In this document: positions 54,194-64,000 of the stretch, piece by piece
How the letters are laid out: every line of letters starts with the position of its first letter
Position numbering within the stretch: position 1 is the stretch's first letter
From: Strongylocentrotus droebachiensis
Lineage: Eukaryota > Echinodermata > Echinoidea > Camarodonta > Strongylocentrotidae
DNA: 64,000 bases
NCBI GenBank assembly: GCA_035222895.1
Contig: JAVYIG010001034.1
Coordinates: 1 to 64,000 of the forward strand
Reading direction: 5' to 3'
Notes under the pieces: generated by a model
Seen by the model: only the letters and a program-made list of their open reading frames with translations
Told to the model about the DNA's origin: nothing
Databases searched by the model: none
Made by a program: the position numbers and the translations under genes

Positions 54194-56265
54194 CGTTGGC
54201 GAATTAAAATAAGACTAGTGGGATTTTTAAGTTATCAAATCAATATGTCTATCTGTCTTGTAGGCGATTTTGGCTTTTAAAACTTCTTACTAGCTAGATG
54301 ACTGATGGTGTTAGTTTGTAAGTGACCAAAATATCGAAGGCGTCTTCTAGTGATAGATAGCGTAGATTATGTCATTCGGACATTAATGGGAATCGCAGAA
54401 AATGTACGTGATCAGTAGCAGATACAACAACTGGGAAATGCAGTTGATCAAGTCAGCATTTATATTATCTCTATTCTTTTTGCCACATTGATTATCATGA
54501 ACTTTTTAAAACTCGTTGACTTTTTGAAGATGATATATTCTGAATGTCCTTCTACTTTTCAATTAAATCTAGATCAGTTGTTACCAACTGATCGATTTAT
54601 GACTTTTCAAGATAGGTAGCCATGATTCAATGATATCACAGTAGGATGAATCTGCGACCGGAAATATATTGTGTGTCGGGTTCATTGCATGTAAAGTTAG
54701 AGCTTCAAAGAATCTCCACCGAGCCATTTGCAAACAATATACACAGTAGGGGCGCAGAAACAAGAGGGGCAAAGGAAAAGGAAGGGAAGAGAAGATGTTA
54801 CGACCCCCTCCTACTCCCTCTCGCCAATCAATGGCTCTTAAAATGTGCATCTCATCCACCGAGTGTGACCGGTGTCGCCCCCCCCCAACACCATACATAC
54901 ATATACACACGCACGCGCGCACACAACACACACCCACACACACGTACACACACAAATACACAAACTCAAGCCCCACACAAATACAATGCCAGTGCCCCCA
55001 CAATGTCTAGGCCCGCGCTATGCCACTACAGAAACCAGTGAAATCAAGCATCATGTAAAGCTGTGCCATTATGAAATTATCCGCAAGACATTTTTCTTTG
55101 TTCAATCGCGATTCAGATCAAAATATTTATGGCTTCGAATCAAACCATCGTGTATTCAATAAAAGAAGATCTGCTTGGATTGGGAAATTGTGCCTGATTC
55201 AGGTAGGAATATATTTTTTTTCTAAAATCGTTTTTCCCTTTCAAACATACTTTCTCTTTCAACTGAATGTTCAATTCTATAGTAAAATTCTTCAAAGTCA
55301 TTGTATTGAAACAGAGGAAACCGACCCCCAAGATATAACTTTACTTATTCTGAGAGATTTATTATATTATTGTCCACATAAAGTACAGTTTCTCAGCACG
55401 ACATGGGCATCGCCATTTTCTTGATAATGTGACGTACTATGCGAAGTCGTTTATCAAGTAAATGTACCAAATTTATGGATGCTTCTTTCCCAGACGTGTG
55501 TGGTGATGAGGCATTTCATTCACCTGCTATTATCCTTTGTATTATAATTGCCAGAACGCAAATTACATAAATAAGTTAGTGCACTTCTGGGGTGAAGGTT
55601 TCTCATAAATGAAATAGATTTGTCAACTGCTATAGTGTAGTGTATTTATAAATGATTTTTTTTACAATAATTATTGTGCCCCTATTATTTATTTTTCACC
55701 TAATATAATTTCTATCATCTCAGTTTTTGTTTGTATTTATTGAAAAGTAAAGGTTCGTTATTGATTTAAAAATTCTTTCCGACTAAACCTTGGTGCATGT
55801 TGCATGATACATGTACAACTCCAACAGGTACGTCACATTTTAAGAAAATGGCTGCGCCTATATCATGCTGAAAGGCATCACATCATGCCAGGAATATTTT
55901 CATTTATATATATATCTTGTACATTTCCGTAAGGAATATTGTAAATCAAAGGGCAGGAATACATCTCATTTTTCAGAATACCTACACTTATTCTTTGGGT
56001 TTAGGTTTCCTTTAACATGAAAACGTGCGCACCGAGGGCTTTAAAAACCTATTTTATGAGTTGAAATTTTTTCTTCGGCACAAATACCCAGAATGTATGA
56101 ATTATAGAATATTCAAAAACATTCTTTGCCAACTAAGATACCTTACCGATTTCAATAACAAAAGATCGACTTTCTCTTTATAGATTTTGTTGAGGAATTC
56201 ATCGACTACCAGTAGTCTTAGGTAGATCTGAACCTCGTGAACGAAACATGAAACCTTATTCACTT
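54194..56265. repeat. Duplicated 5' flank of G9
   Basis: Parallel to the flanks of G3 and G5, with the CA microsatellite at 54897-54960 and a TATA-like site at 54468-54474. It ends at about 56263, where it is fused to the middle of G10 instead of continuing towards a complete gene end. Confidence 0.78.
54468..54474 (-). promoter_or_regulatory. TATA-like site upstream of G9
   Basis: TATAAAT on the minus strand, about 275 bp before the start codon and homologous to the sites upstream of G3 and G5. Confidence 0.3.
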
Positions 56266-56954
56266 GAACCGGTAGCTTTATCATCTGCAAACTTGTCTCG
56301 GAACTGCTTATTGTGTTGCAAAACGTGGCACAATATCAGTCCGTAAAACGTAAATGTGAGTAACAGGGCTGTAATGATGACAGAGCCCCGAAACATGACA
56401 TAAACGAAGGCCAGTGGGTTTGTATCGGTCAAAAAGCAAATGCCGTAGTATCTTGAATAACCGAGAGTCCCGACTCCTAGGAAAGGAGGTATGATCATGA
56501 GTGCAATTGACTCCAACCAGATGATCAGCACGACTTTCGCGACATTCTTCGGAGTATTGAGACCTCGATGACCACGAATAGATCTGGTGATGACGTACCA
56601 GCGGATGAAACCGATAGCGACTAAATTAGATACACTACTGCATACGCTTGTGTATCCAACTCCAGCCACAATTGCACAGATGATCTCGGGAATCGGGTAC
56701 CTTCCCGTGTGACTTACGAGACCGGCGATCTGGAACGGTAGGCTTGAACACGTCAAAATGTTAGCGAAAGCGAGATTGACAACCAAAATGTTGGTGACCG
56801 TACGAAGCTTTTTCGTGGTGATGGCGGAGACGATGACAAGAGTATTGCCAAAGAGACCAATAATTGTTAATCCAGCTAGGACTCATGCAACGATAACTCG
56901 ATGATGGAAAGCTATAGTTGGCGCTTCTACATGAGATTGTGTGCTTGATTCCAT
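56266..56954 (-). pseudogene. GPCR copy G10, nonsense mutation and chimeric 3' end
   Basis: The family ATG (MESSTQS) is at 56954. Codon 24 is TGA (56885-56883) where other copies have TCA (Ser), from one base change at 56884. After it, TM1-TM5 read well (ORF from 56786 with NLAFANIL, VRWY replaced in context by FIRWY, W4.50). Just after DDKATGSS the gene is joined to sequence that in other units lies far upstream of a gene (CATGAAACCTTATTCACT), with a 1-2 bp overlap. Loop 3, TM6, TM7 and the tail are lost. The Asp of TM2 is also changed to Asn. Confidence 0.87.
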
Positions 56955-57447
56955 CGTTGCCGAATTGAAATTAGACTTGTGGGAACTTTGCGTTTGGCAA
57001 TCAATATGTCCATCTGTTTTTTAAATGACTTTGCGCTTTAACACTTCTTATTAGCTGGCTGATGGCGTAATAGTTTGTAAGCAGTCCCACAAGATTGAAG
57101 GCGTCTTCCAGTTCATGTCATTCGAACGTTGATGGGAATCGCAAAAATGAACGTGATCAGTAGCCGATACGAAAAGTGTGAATTGCAGGTGTTCAATTCA
57201 GCATTTATATTATCTCGATTCTTGTTGCCACATTTCTAATCATGAAAATAGTAAAATTCGTTATGCGCGACTGTGTACTATGCTCCTTAATCGCACGATA
57301 TTGTATATCCATGCGTATCGAAACTTCCGAGTGAATGGCGACTGGTAAGCCTACAATGCTCAATCGTAAATACGAATACCGCACGAAGCATGCAAAATAG
57401 TTTCGATGTGCTATGGACTTTGGGACTCTTTCTTTGCATTTTAGACC
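56955..57447. repeat. 5' flank of G10
   Basis: Nearly the same as the start of the G7 flank. It ends at TTTGCATTTTAGACCATAC, where about 580 bp found in the G7 flank (44832-45410) are missing and the palindromic element begins in its middle. Confidence 0.75.
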
Positions 57448-57680
57448 ATACCAAACTGGGCCCAAATGGGTATGCCCAGCTTAATCCCATTTGGTACCCA
57501 TATTGGTTAACACAGATATATCCCATGTGGGTTAACCCATGTGTTACCCATATGGGCATATTCATATTCTACCCATATGTGTACGCCCAGCCCATTCCCA
57601 TCTGGGACCCATAAGGGCTGGCCCAAATAGATCCCATATGGGTTACTAAATATGGGCCCCATATGGGCTTGCTACCGGGG
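57448..57680. mobile_element. Palindromic CCCATATGGG element, 5'-truncated copy
   Basis: Matches 45410-45637, including GGTTAACCCATG, CCCATATGGGCATATTCAT and the right end CCATATGGGCTTGCTACCGG. The left inverted end is missing because of the flank deletion. Confidence 0.75.
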
Positions 57681-59097
57681 AAAAAGGGAAAAGGGGAAGA
57701 AACGGAAAGAGAAAAAAGAAGGGGGAAGGGAAAAGGAAGAAAGACAAGAGAAAGACGGTTTTGTCCAAATGGCAGCGTGTAGGAGACGAAACTTTCAGTT
57801 TGTTCCCTGATTCGTACTCAGTAACCATTTTGTTTTATTGATTTCATCCATTTCTTTGTTTATTTATATCTCTACATGTAAAACATTTGAAGAGCTATTT
57901 TCCGAAAGGAGCAAAATAATGATATACATTTTCCTCTATTTACCTTGAACAAAATTATTAACCTAAATTACGAGAGAAATTATGAACACATGCATCTTTT
58001 AATAACAACTTTCAATAGACACCTGAACAAAATCGGGTAAACAAAGAGTTCTTTCTTAAATTACACACATGGATCTAGTGCCTCTTGAAAATAAACAAGC
58101 AATATAACAGAATACTCCAGTTCAATATTTTGGAGAAAGATTGATATGTCACAACTTATTTTTGTTTTATTGAACAGCTGATGTAGGCCTATGTATTGTT
58201 TTCAAACGTAACAGGCATAAGAATGTAGTTAAGGTGTTTTTGAAGGTTAGAATGGTATAGGATTTTCCGGCCAAATTCGCGAGTTTGTCAATTAAATTAA
58301 TTTGTCTTGCGTTAAAATTCGACGGTTTTAGTGCTGTCAGATATATCTTGGGTTTATATTCCTTTTTCTAGTTTTAAAATCTATGAAGTTTTCGTTAGAA
58401 TCTATGTATGTTTCATTCAAATTAATGAATAATGTGCTTCTTTCGCTATTTGGTCATTCGATTTGGCGCAACACGATTTCTGACATCGCGAAGGTGTACT
58501 TTTAGCATTTGAATTCATTTGCAGCATTCAAATTAGTACTTTGTGCACTTTAATTGATGGTCAATATACATTTCTCGTTTATTACACACTTTTTTTAGTT
58601 CATTCTTTTTCTTTCAAGATTGTTTTTTCCATATGTATTTCACCATATTTTATTTTCTTGCATTTTATATACTTTTAGATTTATCTGATATTCATCATCC
58701 TTTAAGTTTGATTGTTAAGAAGAAAAAAAACAACGACTTTTATACATCTACGGACTTGATGGTCTCAATATTTGTGTACATTTTTATGTATGTTGTTTTA
58801 AGTTGTTTGTCTTGCGTTTCATCATAAATTTATCACATTTTCATTATGGAGGAATGGTACAATATTGTGACTGGGGTAGGTATTTTTATGTCCCCACTTT
58901 TCCGGGGTATATGAAAAAGTCCGTGCAGAAATGCCATATCCCTTGATTTCGCCCCTTCTTTACCTAATGTCTGACTACACCCATATGCATTGTCCTTAAA
59001 ATTAATAAATAGAATAACAGAAAAGACCCTAATGGCAGATCGTGCATTTAATTGCATTTTTTTAAAACTGTAAACGTGGGTTGTATTCCCCCCCCCT
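57681..59097. other. Purine-rich block plus 1.26 kb absent from the sister unit
   Basis: 57681-57830 is shared with 45640-45790. 57835-59095 has no counterpart there: the sister joins directly to CCCCTAACATTCCTAACTTG. The extra part is AT-rich with no ORF features and no inverted ends I could find, so it may be an insertion here or a deletion in the sister. Confidence 0.55.
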
Positions 59098-62000
59098 AAC
59101 ATTCCTAACTTGAATAAACATAATTCGAATACGAATGACAGGTGTTAATTTGAATGATATAAATGACGCCTCAACAAGTGACGATTAATTTGAATGCTAG
59201 TTAAGCAGTTTCTAAATTAAATGACAGATCTATGAAACCCTTCGACCAAAATTCTAAATTGAATACCAAAACGGGAAAATTGAATGATAATTGGCATGGC
59301 AAGGCCGATCTGCGCTAATTTAAATGCAGAGTAAATGAATTCGAATGACAAACTCGCGAATTTCGCCGTGAAATCCTATATTAAGTTTGAAGTTTTGTTT
59401 ATAACACCCTTCCAATAATAATGCACCTTCTAAGACTGGTTATAGTTTTTGAAGAAAAAAATAGTGCTCTCGTCAGGGCCTTAGGGGAATATTATGCTTA
59501 TATTTTAGAGCGTATCTGGTATGATTAGTATATCTGGGTGACGATGGAGATAATGGAAGTTTGTTATTTGGTAGTTGGAACTTAAGTGCTCTGATCAGGG
59601 ACTTACGGGAATATTATGCTTATATTTTAGAGCGTATCTGGTATGATAAGTATATCTGGGTGACGATGGAGATAATGGAAGTTTGTTGTTTGGTAGTTGG
59701 AACGTAAGTTTTATATTATGTTTTTAAGAAACAGACAGTTTGTATAAGATCAGGAGTGGACATTTTCTGCCATTTTGAGAACCAAATTTTGCATCAGTGA
59801 TATTTTGTTTCATTGAATTGAGTTTCCCGTAGAGAGGATTCAGTTGGTTTAATTAAAGAAGGAAGAAAGTCAAATGAAGAAACAAAAGCAATATGTTTTT
59901 TATTTACTAATGAGAACTATTTTTTTTGGAGATATCCTTACACAGAATATTGGAATGGGGTTTTTACGATGAATGTTGTTTGGAGACATCAATATTCATA
60001 AAATGTATGTTTCTATCACCAGGACATAAAGAATGTTCTGTCTACATGAACCTTTCCTGGTTGCTTATAAATGCATTTGCCCACTGGTAGCATAATACTT
60101 TCACAAGCTGATATCCCTCACCATTGGATTCTTTTTGGGTAATGTCTAAATTTCGTTTAAAAATAGATGATGTCAGTCTGGTAGGCCTACACTGCAGGCA
60201 AGAGTCAGGACTAATATTTAGCATGTTATTAATTGTATTACCACTCTTATATTATCTGAATGTTATCTTTATTGAGGGTGACTTGAACAAGTTAATAACT
60301 TGGAAGGGAGGGGTGCAACCTGCCACACGCTTCTACCTCTTGGTTGCTTTGATCCATTGCCGAAAATATTTTGACACCTGTCATCCCCCCAACCACGGAT
60401 ACAAATCGACACCCCTGACCAATCAAGACCGATACTGAACTACTCGATGATGGAAAGCCATTGTATATATAGCTCTGTAGGAGTTTCTAGACTCACCTCC
60501 ATCCACGATTCGCTAATTTCAAGTGAGATCGTTACCGTATTTTGTTACGTTTAACATTTACCTAAAAAGCAAAATGAAACAGTTTATGGTCTGATCGTTT
60601 TTTAAAATTTCCAAAACTACTTTTCTATTTGTCTAACAGTTATAAGACGAAGAATGCTTGAATTTTAAAATATAATATATTTTGACATTCCAATGCCATT
60701 CACAGTTTTGTTCGATTATTTTAGAGTTGCCTCATTGCACAGTAGTATTACTGGACTAAGTCCGTTTTAATTAAAAGAGAGTCCAAAACGATTATGACAA
60801 ATTGACCAATCTATATGAGTTGATACATCAGTTGGTTAAGAGGGGAAAATATATAATTATGCAAAAAAAAAAAACTTGCGATTTGTTAATTCGCGACAAA
60901 ACGGAAAACACCAATAAAAGTTATTTGCGACTCGACACGAACTAGCAGTTCGTAGATACTACCAGAACGTACAGGAATCAAGCCAGAATGCTGTCGGTAC
61001 GAAGTGAAGGTTTCCAAGTGAACGTTTTTCCTCTTTCTCAACGGTTCACATTTATCCGCGTTTGAGGTTTTAAAATCTTTGATTTTTAGCAGTCAGATAG
61101 TTATTGATTGGCAAAGAACGTAACTGATGGGCGCTCTACTTCAGGCTATTGATCTCTTAAAACCAGTATTGTTTTTTCATGGGTTTTAGTAGGTCTACAA
61201 CAAGGCAGAGCCATACTCCCAGAGAAAGCGATGATCATAACATGAAGATATCTTCGATCAAGCCATTAACAAAAAACGACTACAGAATTCGAGTTCAATG
61301 TTATCATATCATTGCCGTTACCTCTTTCCCCGTCTAGACCTCCACCTTTCCCCCCTCCCCCTTTCTCTCTCTCTCTTCTCTCTCTCTCTCTCATTTTCCT
61401 TCTTATTTTCAATATCTTTGTTATGATATCAATTTCATAGTTCCTTTTATTGATTTGCAAAATTACTCCATTTACAAGGTATCATAGTTACCAGCTAGGC
61501 AACATTCGAATGTGATCTCGACGGAATTATATCTAGGGGAAACATCACTATGCTGAATTCATTGGCAAACAGAATTGTAATCCTATGGTTTTGTTCAGAC
61601 AATGTAAAAATAAAGGTAATGCTGAAAACAGAATTTGCATCGTATTATGTTCAATCAAGGAAAAGAGTAATTCTTAACCCCTTTTTGAATGATCCAAACT
61701 GTTTAGGCTCAGGGAGGTTTAGGCCTAGAGATCAGTGAACAGCAGAACTGCAACGGGGGTTTTACGGGGAGGGGTCAACCCCCTCTCAAAAAATATTCCT
61801 CAAGTCCTCAACATTTTCGCGAGGCACATGTAGAAAACGACCGCTAAACCCCTAAGCTCCTAAACATTCCAAGCAACCCCAAAGATTATTCTTTAAAAAC
61901 CGCTACTGCCCCACCTTTTTAAATGGCTATGGAAGGTCCCTTTTTTTAGTATAATGTTCCATTGGTTCTACGGTGTTGTGTACACCAAGTCATCTACCAT

Positions 62001-62670
62001 ATTAAACGGAATGTTGCTCACTTGAAGAAAATGAAAAGGGATTTGTGCGTGAGAGATAATAGTGTAAAGGAGGGATTGGACCACGCTGCAAGGTCACTGG
62101 ACAGGTGGTTATCTCATCAACTCAGCTCTCAAATAACATAAGAAAAAAAGGATCATGGGGGACCAATGGTCACCGATTAGGCATTGTTTGTTATATAGAG
62201 GGCGCAAGTAGCTACAAGTAGTGCAGTGGGCCTTTAAAGTGACTCGGTAATCATAATTATAATCATTTAAGTCAGGAATTCCATGAAGTTTACAAGCAGA
62301 TCTCCTGTCTGATTATCAAGATATTTAAGATTGGAAATCGTTTTTTATAACACTACAGTCTCTAGGGGAAATTGAGTATAGTAAAACCGGTCACTCAAAG
62401 ATTTTTACTTTTTTGAGGCACTTATGATCATTTTGAAGCCCATTTGTTTAGGGCTTCAATATAACGACATACCACAGTCACTGATAACACGTAGGGCCAT
62501 GTATCGCATATTTAACATTTGTTAAAGGATGTCTCTAAATACATGTAGATTATACAGCTAACTGGGGAAAACTGATCGATGTTGTCATATTAACACGATG
62601 CACAAAAAGGAAACGTTAAGACATTAAAAGAGATCGACCAACAGGGTGAATTACCTTAAATAGGAATTCT
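59098..62670. repeat. Duplicated intergenic block A, copy 4
   Basis: Follows copies 2 and 3 closely: TTGAATGA-rich start, two tandem ~121-bp repeats (59464-59707), TCACCAGGACATAAAGAATG, CT microsatellite (61360-61392), CTGCAACGGGGGTTTTACGG, GGATCATGGGGGACCAATGG and the short run into the 3' end of G11. It lacks a short section of copies 2 and 3 near 61668 and another near 62250. Confidence 0.82.
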
Positions 62671-62675
62671 TTGTA

Positions 62676-64000
62676 TCAATTTGAGACACGCTCAAGCGGT
62701 CTGTGGCGACGGCAAAGGATTCTCTTGAAAGCCTCTTGAAAGTTGGGATGCTTCAGACCATAAATGATCGGATTGACCACGCTGTTCGCGATCATGATCA
62801 TGTAGCCATAATGCCTCAGTCACACCTTTGCGTATGATGCTGCGTATTGCTGCGCTGTTCCGGGTATATCAATACGCAGCCGTTCCCAGCGATACGTGGC
62901 AAATTTGAAGGTAGCAGTCACACTATTGCGTATCTAGCTCGTAGGTAGCTCGTATGCCTCTCGTACTAAGACTGCCTACGGTTGCCTATGACCACGCTAT
63001 AGCTCGCTGTTGCTCATAGCAGTACGATTCAATACGCAGTTTGCTCGCCACGTTGCGTATGTAACTGGTTCTTTGCTCGTTCGCTGCTCGCTAGTCGCTC
63101 GCACCAGTACGTCTCGTTGCGTCTCACTGCGTGTTCGCTCGCTTTAGCTCGTCTGTTGTTCGTACTGCTGCGTGCCAGCTCGCTCTACAGCGTACCAGCT
63201 CGCTTGGGCTGCGACGGCGTATAAATCAAAGTCATTTTGCGGGCTTCTGACGAGTCTACATATACAAGAAAAATCAATCAAATGAAAAAAAATGGCCCGG
63301 GAGCAGAGCTCTGCCTTGCAAAAGCTTAAGCTTTTGGTTCAGCTGGAAGAAGCAGAGACGAATTATGTTTATTTATTAACGTTATGTAGCGCAGCGACGG
63401 TGGTTGGTGCTAGGTTGGTGCTAGGCAACTAATCGCAGTAAGAGAGAGCGAAAGCGAACGGCGTACGAGCTAGACTCGCAGCGTAGCGAGCGACAATTGC
63501 AATAGTTCTTGCTGCTGCGAGTGGTAGGCGAGCAACAGCGCAACAATACGCGCAATCATGCGAACGACAACGAGCTCTTGCGAGGTAAATCGTGCAGGGA
63601 ACGCAGCTATAGGCAGTGACACGCGCTCCAAAGAAAAGAGGTGCGTATGGTTGCGTATACTTGCGCTAAGCCACTCGCTGTTGCTCGCATTCACTGGTTG
63701 CCACTCGTATCCGCTCGTAGGTGATAAGACCTTGCGTTTGCTTGCGATAGTTTAGAAAATTTTAAAACTAGCGAGCGGCAAACGCAGGCCTTTGCGCTAG
63801 TCTGCGTAATGAGTACGCAGTGAGCACGTTTCTTAGCGCTTTATTGGGTATGACTGCCTATGTCTGCGTTCGGGCAATACGCAGCAATACGCAAGCCCAA
63901 TACGCAAAGGTGTGACTGAGGCATAAAGGGTGGACAACCTTAATGGCCCGGGGATTACTAAGTTCACGCCTTGCGCTACAAAGCAAATTATGAAGAGGCA
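62676..64000 (-). pseudogene. GPCR copy G11, split by a transposon and cut by the window edge
   Basis: 62676-62811 encodes the C-terminus up to the start of TM7 (ANSVVNPIIYGLKHPNFQEAF, tail ...ERVSN). A 1112-bp transposon follows, and receptor sequence resumes at 63927 (extracellular loop 3, TM6) to the window end. The insertion hits the STLYGYM codons between extracellular loop 3 and TM7. Sequence around the break (CTTAATGGCCCGGGGATTAC) matches G4 best, so G11 and G4 are sister copies. The rest of the gene lies outside the window. Confidence 0.9.
62812..63923. mobile_element. Non-autonomous Harbinger-type element inside G11
   Basis: The left end TGCCTCAGTCACACCTTTGC and the reverse complement of the right end agree for the first 24 nt, then imperfectly further inward (CTGCGTATTGCTGCG). 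TAA flanks both sides (62809-62811 and 63924-63926); other GPCR copies have one TAA here (GCCATAAAGGG). The interior consists of many short GCTCG, TGCGTAT and CGTAC motifs in both orientations. No transposase-like ORF is present. The ends share TG-C-CAGTCACAC with the 1281-3918 element. Confidence 0.93.

Overview
The window is animal nuclear DNA: AT-rich, with intron-containing and single-exon genes, dense with DNA transposons, MITEs, SINE/LINE remnants and microsatellites. I place it in a marine deuterostome, most probably an echinoderm. This rests on a lineage-expanded single-exon rhodopsin-class GPCR family, echinoderm-type SINE tails and typical marine-invertebrate palindromic MITEs. The species is inference; I could not search a database.

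Left part (1-16.7 kb). A PIF/Harbinger transposon (1281-3918) has matching ends, a TAA target duplication and an apparently intact 468-residue DDE transposase. It also carries a LINE ORF2 C-terminal fragment next to its right end. The element stops 98 bp before the first ATG of a six-exon FAHD2-like fumarylacetoacetate hydrolase-domain gene (4017-8871, + strand), whose exons join in frame to 326 codons plus stop. Downstream lie an AT-rich gene-poor stretch, a foldback MITE, a Harbinger-like MITE, a LINE 3' end and a 2.2-kb non-autonomous hAT-type element. That element (14196-16396) is packed with poly-G, a ~110-bp minisatellite and a 215-nt pure polypyrimidine run, and is followed by a tRNA-derived SINE.

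Right part (17-64 kb). Eleven head-to-tail copies of one GPCR gene lie on the minus strand (called G1-G11 here, left to right). G3 (22762-23781), G5 (31039-32058) and G9 (53174-54193) are intact at 339 aa. G2 and G6 are each broken by one frameshift. G1, G4, G7, G8, G10 and G11 are deleted, truncated, chimeric or interrupted. The copies ride in larger segmental duplications. A block found on the 3' side of some copies occurs four times (17.4, 26.6, 45.8 and 59.1 kb). A 5'-flank block with a CA microsatellite occurs beside most copies. The order block-GPCR-GPCR is repeated, so the locus grew by duplication of multi-gene units.

Later insertions date the units. An hAT MITE (51996-52421) has an 8-bp duplication and empty sites in sister units. 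A SINE fragment sits in the G6 flank. A 1112-bp Harbinger-type element sits inside G11, with a TAA duplication and end sequences similar to those of the 1.3-kb autonomous element. The receptors have unusual class A signatures: VRW in place of DRY, and no proline at the CWxP position of TM6. Differences between intact copies fall mainly in TM3, TM5 and the TM6/extracellular loop 3 region, as expected of a diversifying chemoreceptor-like family.
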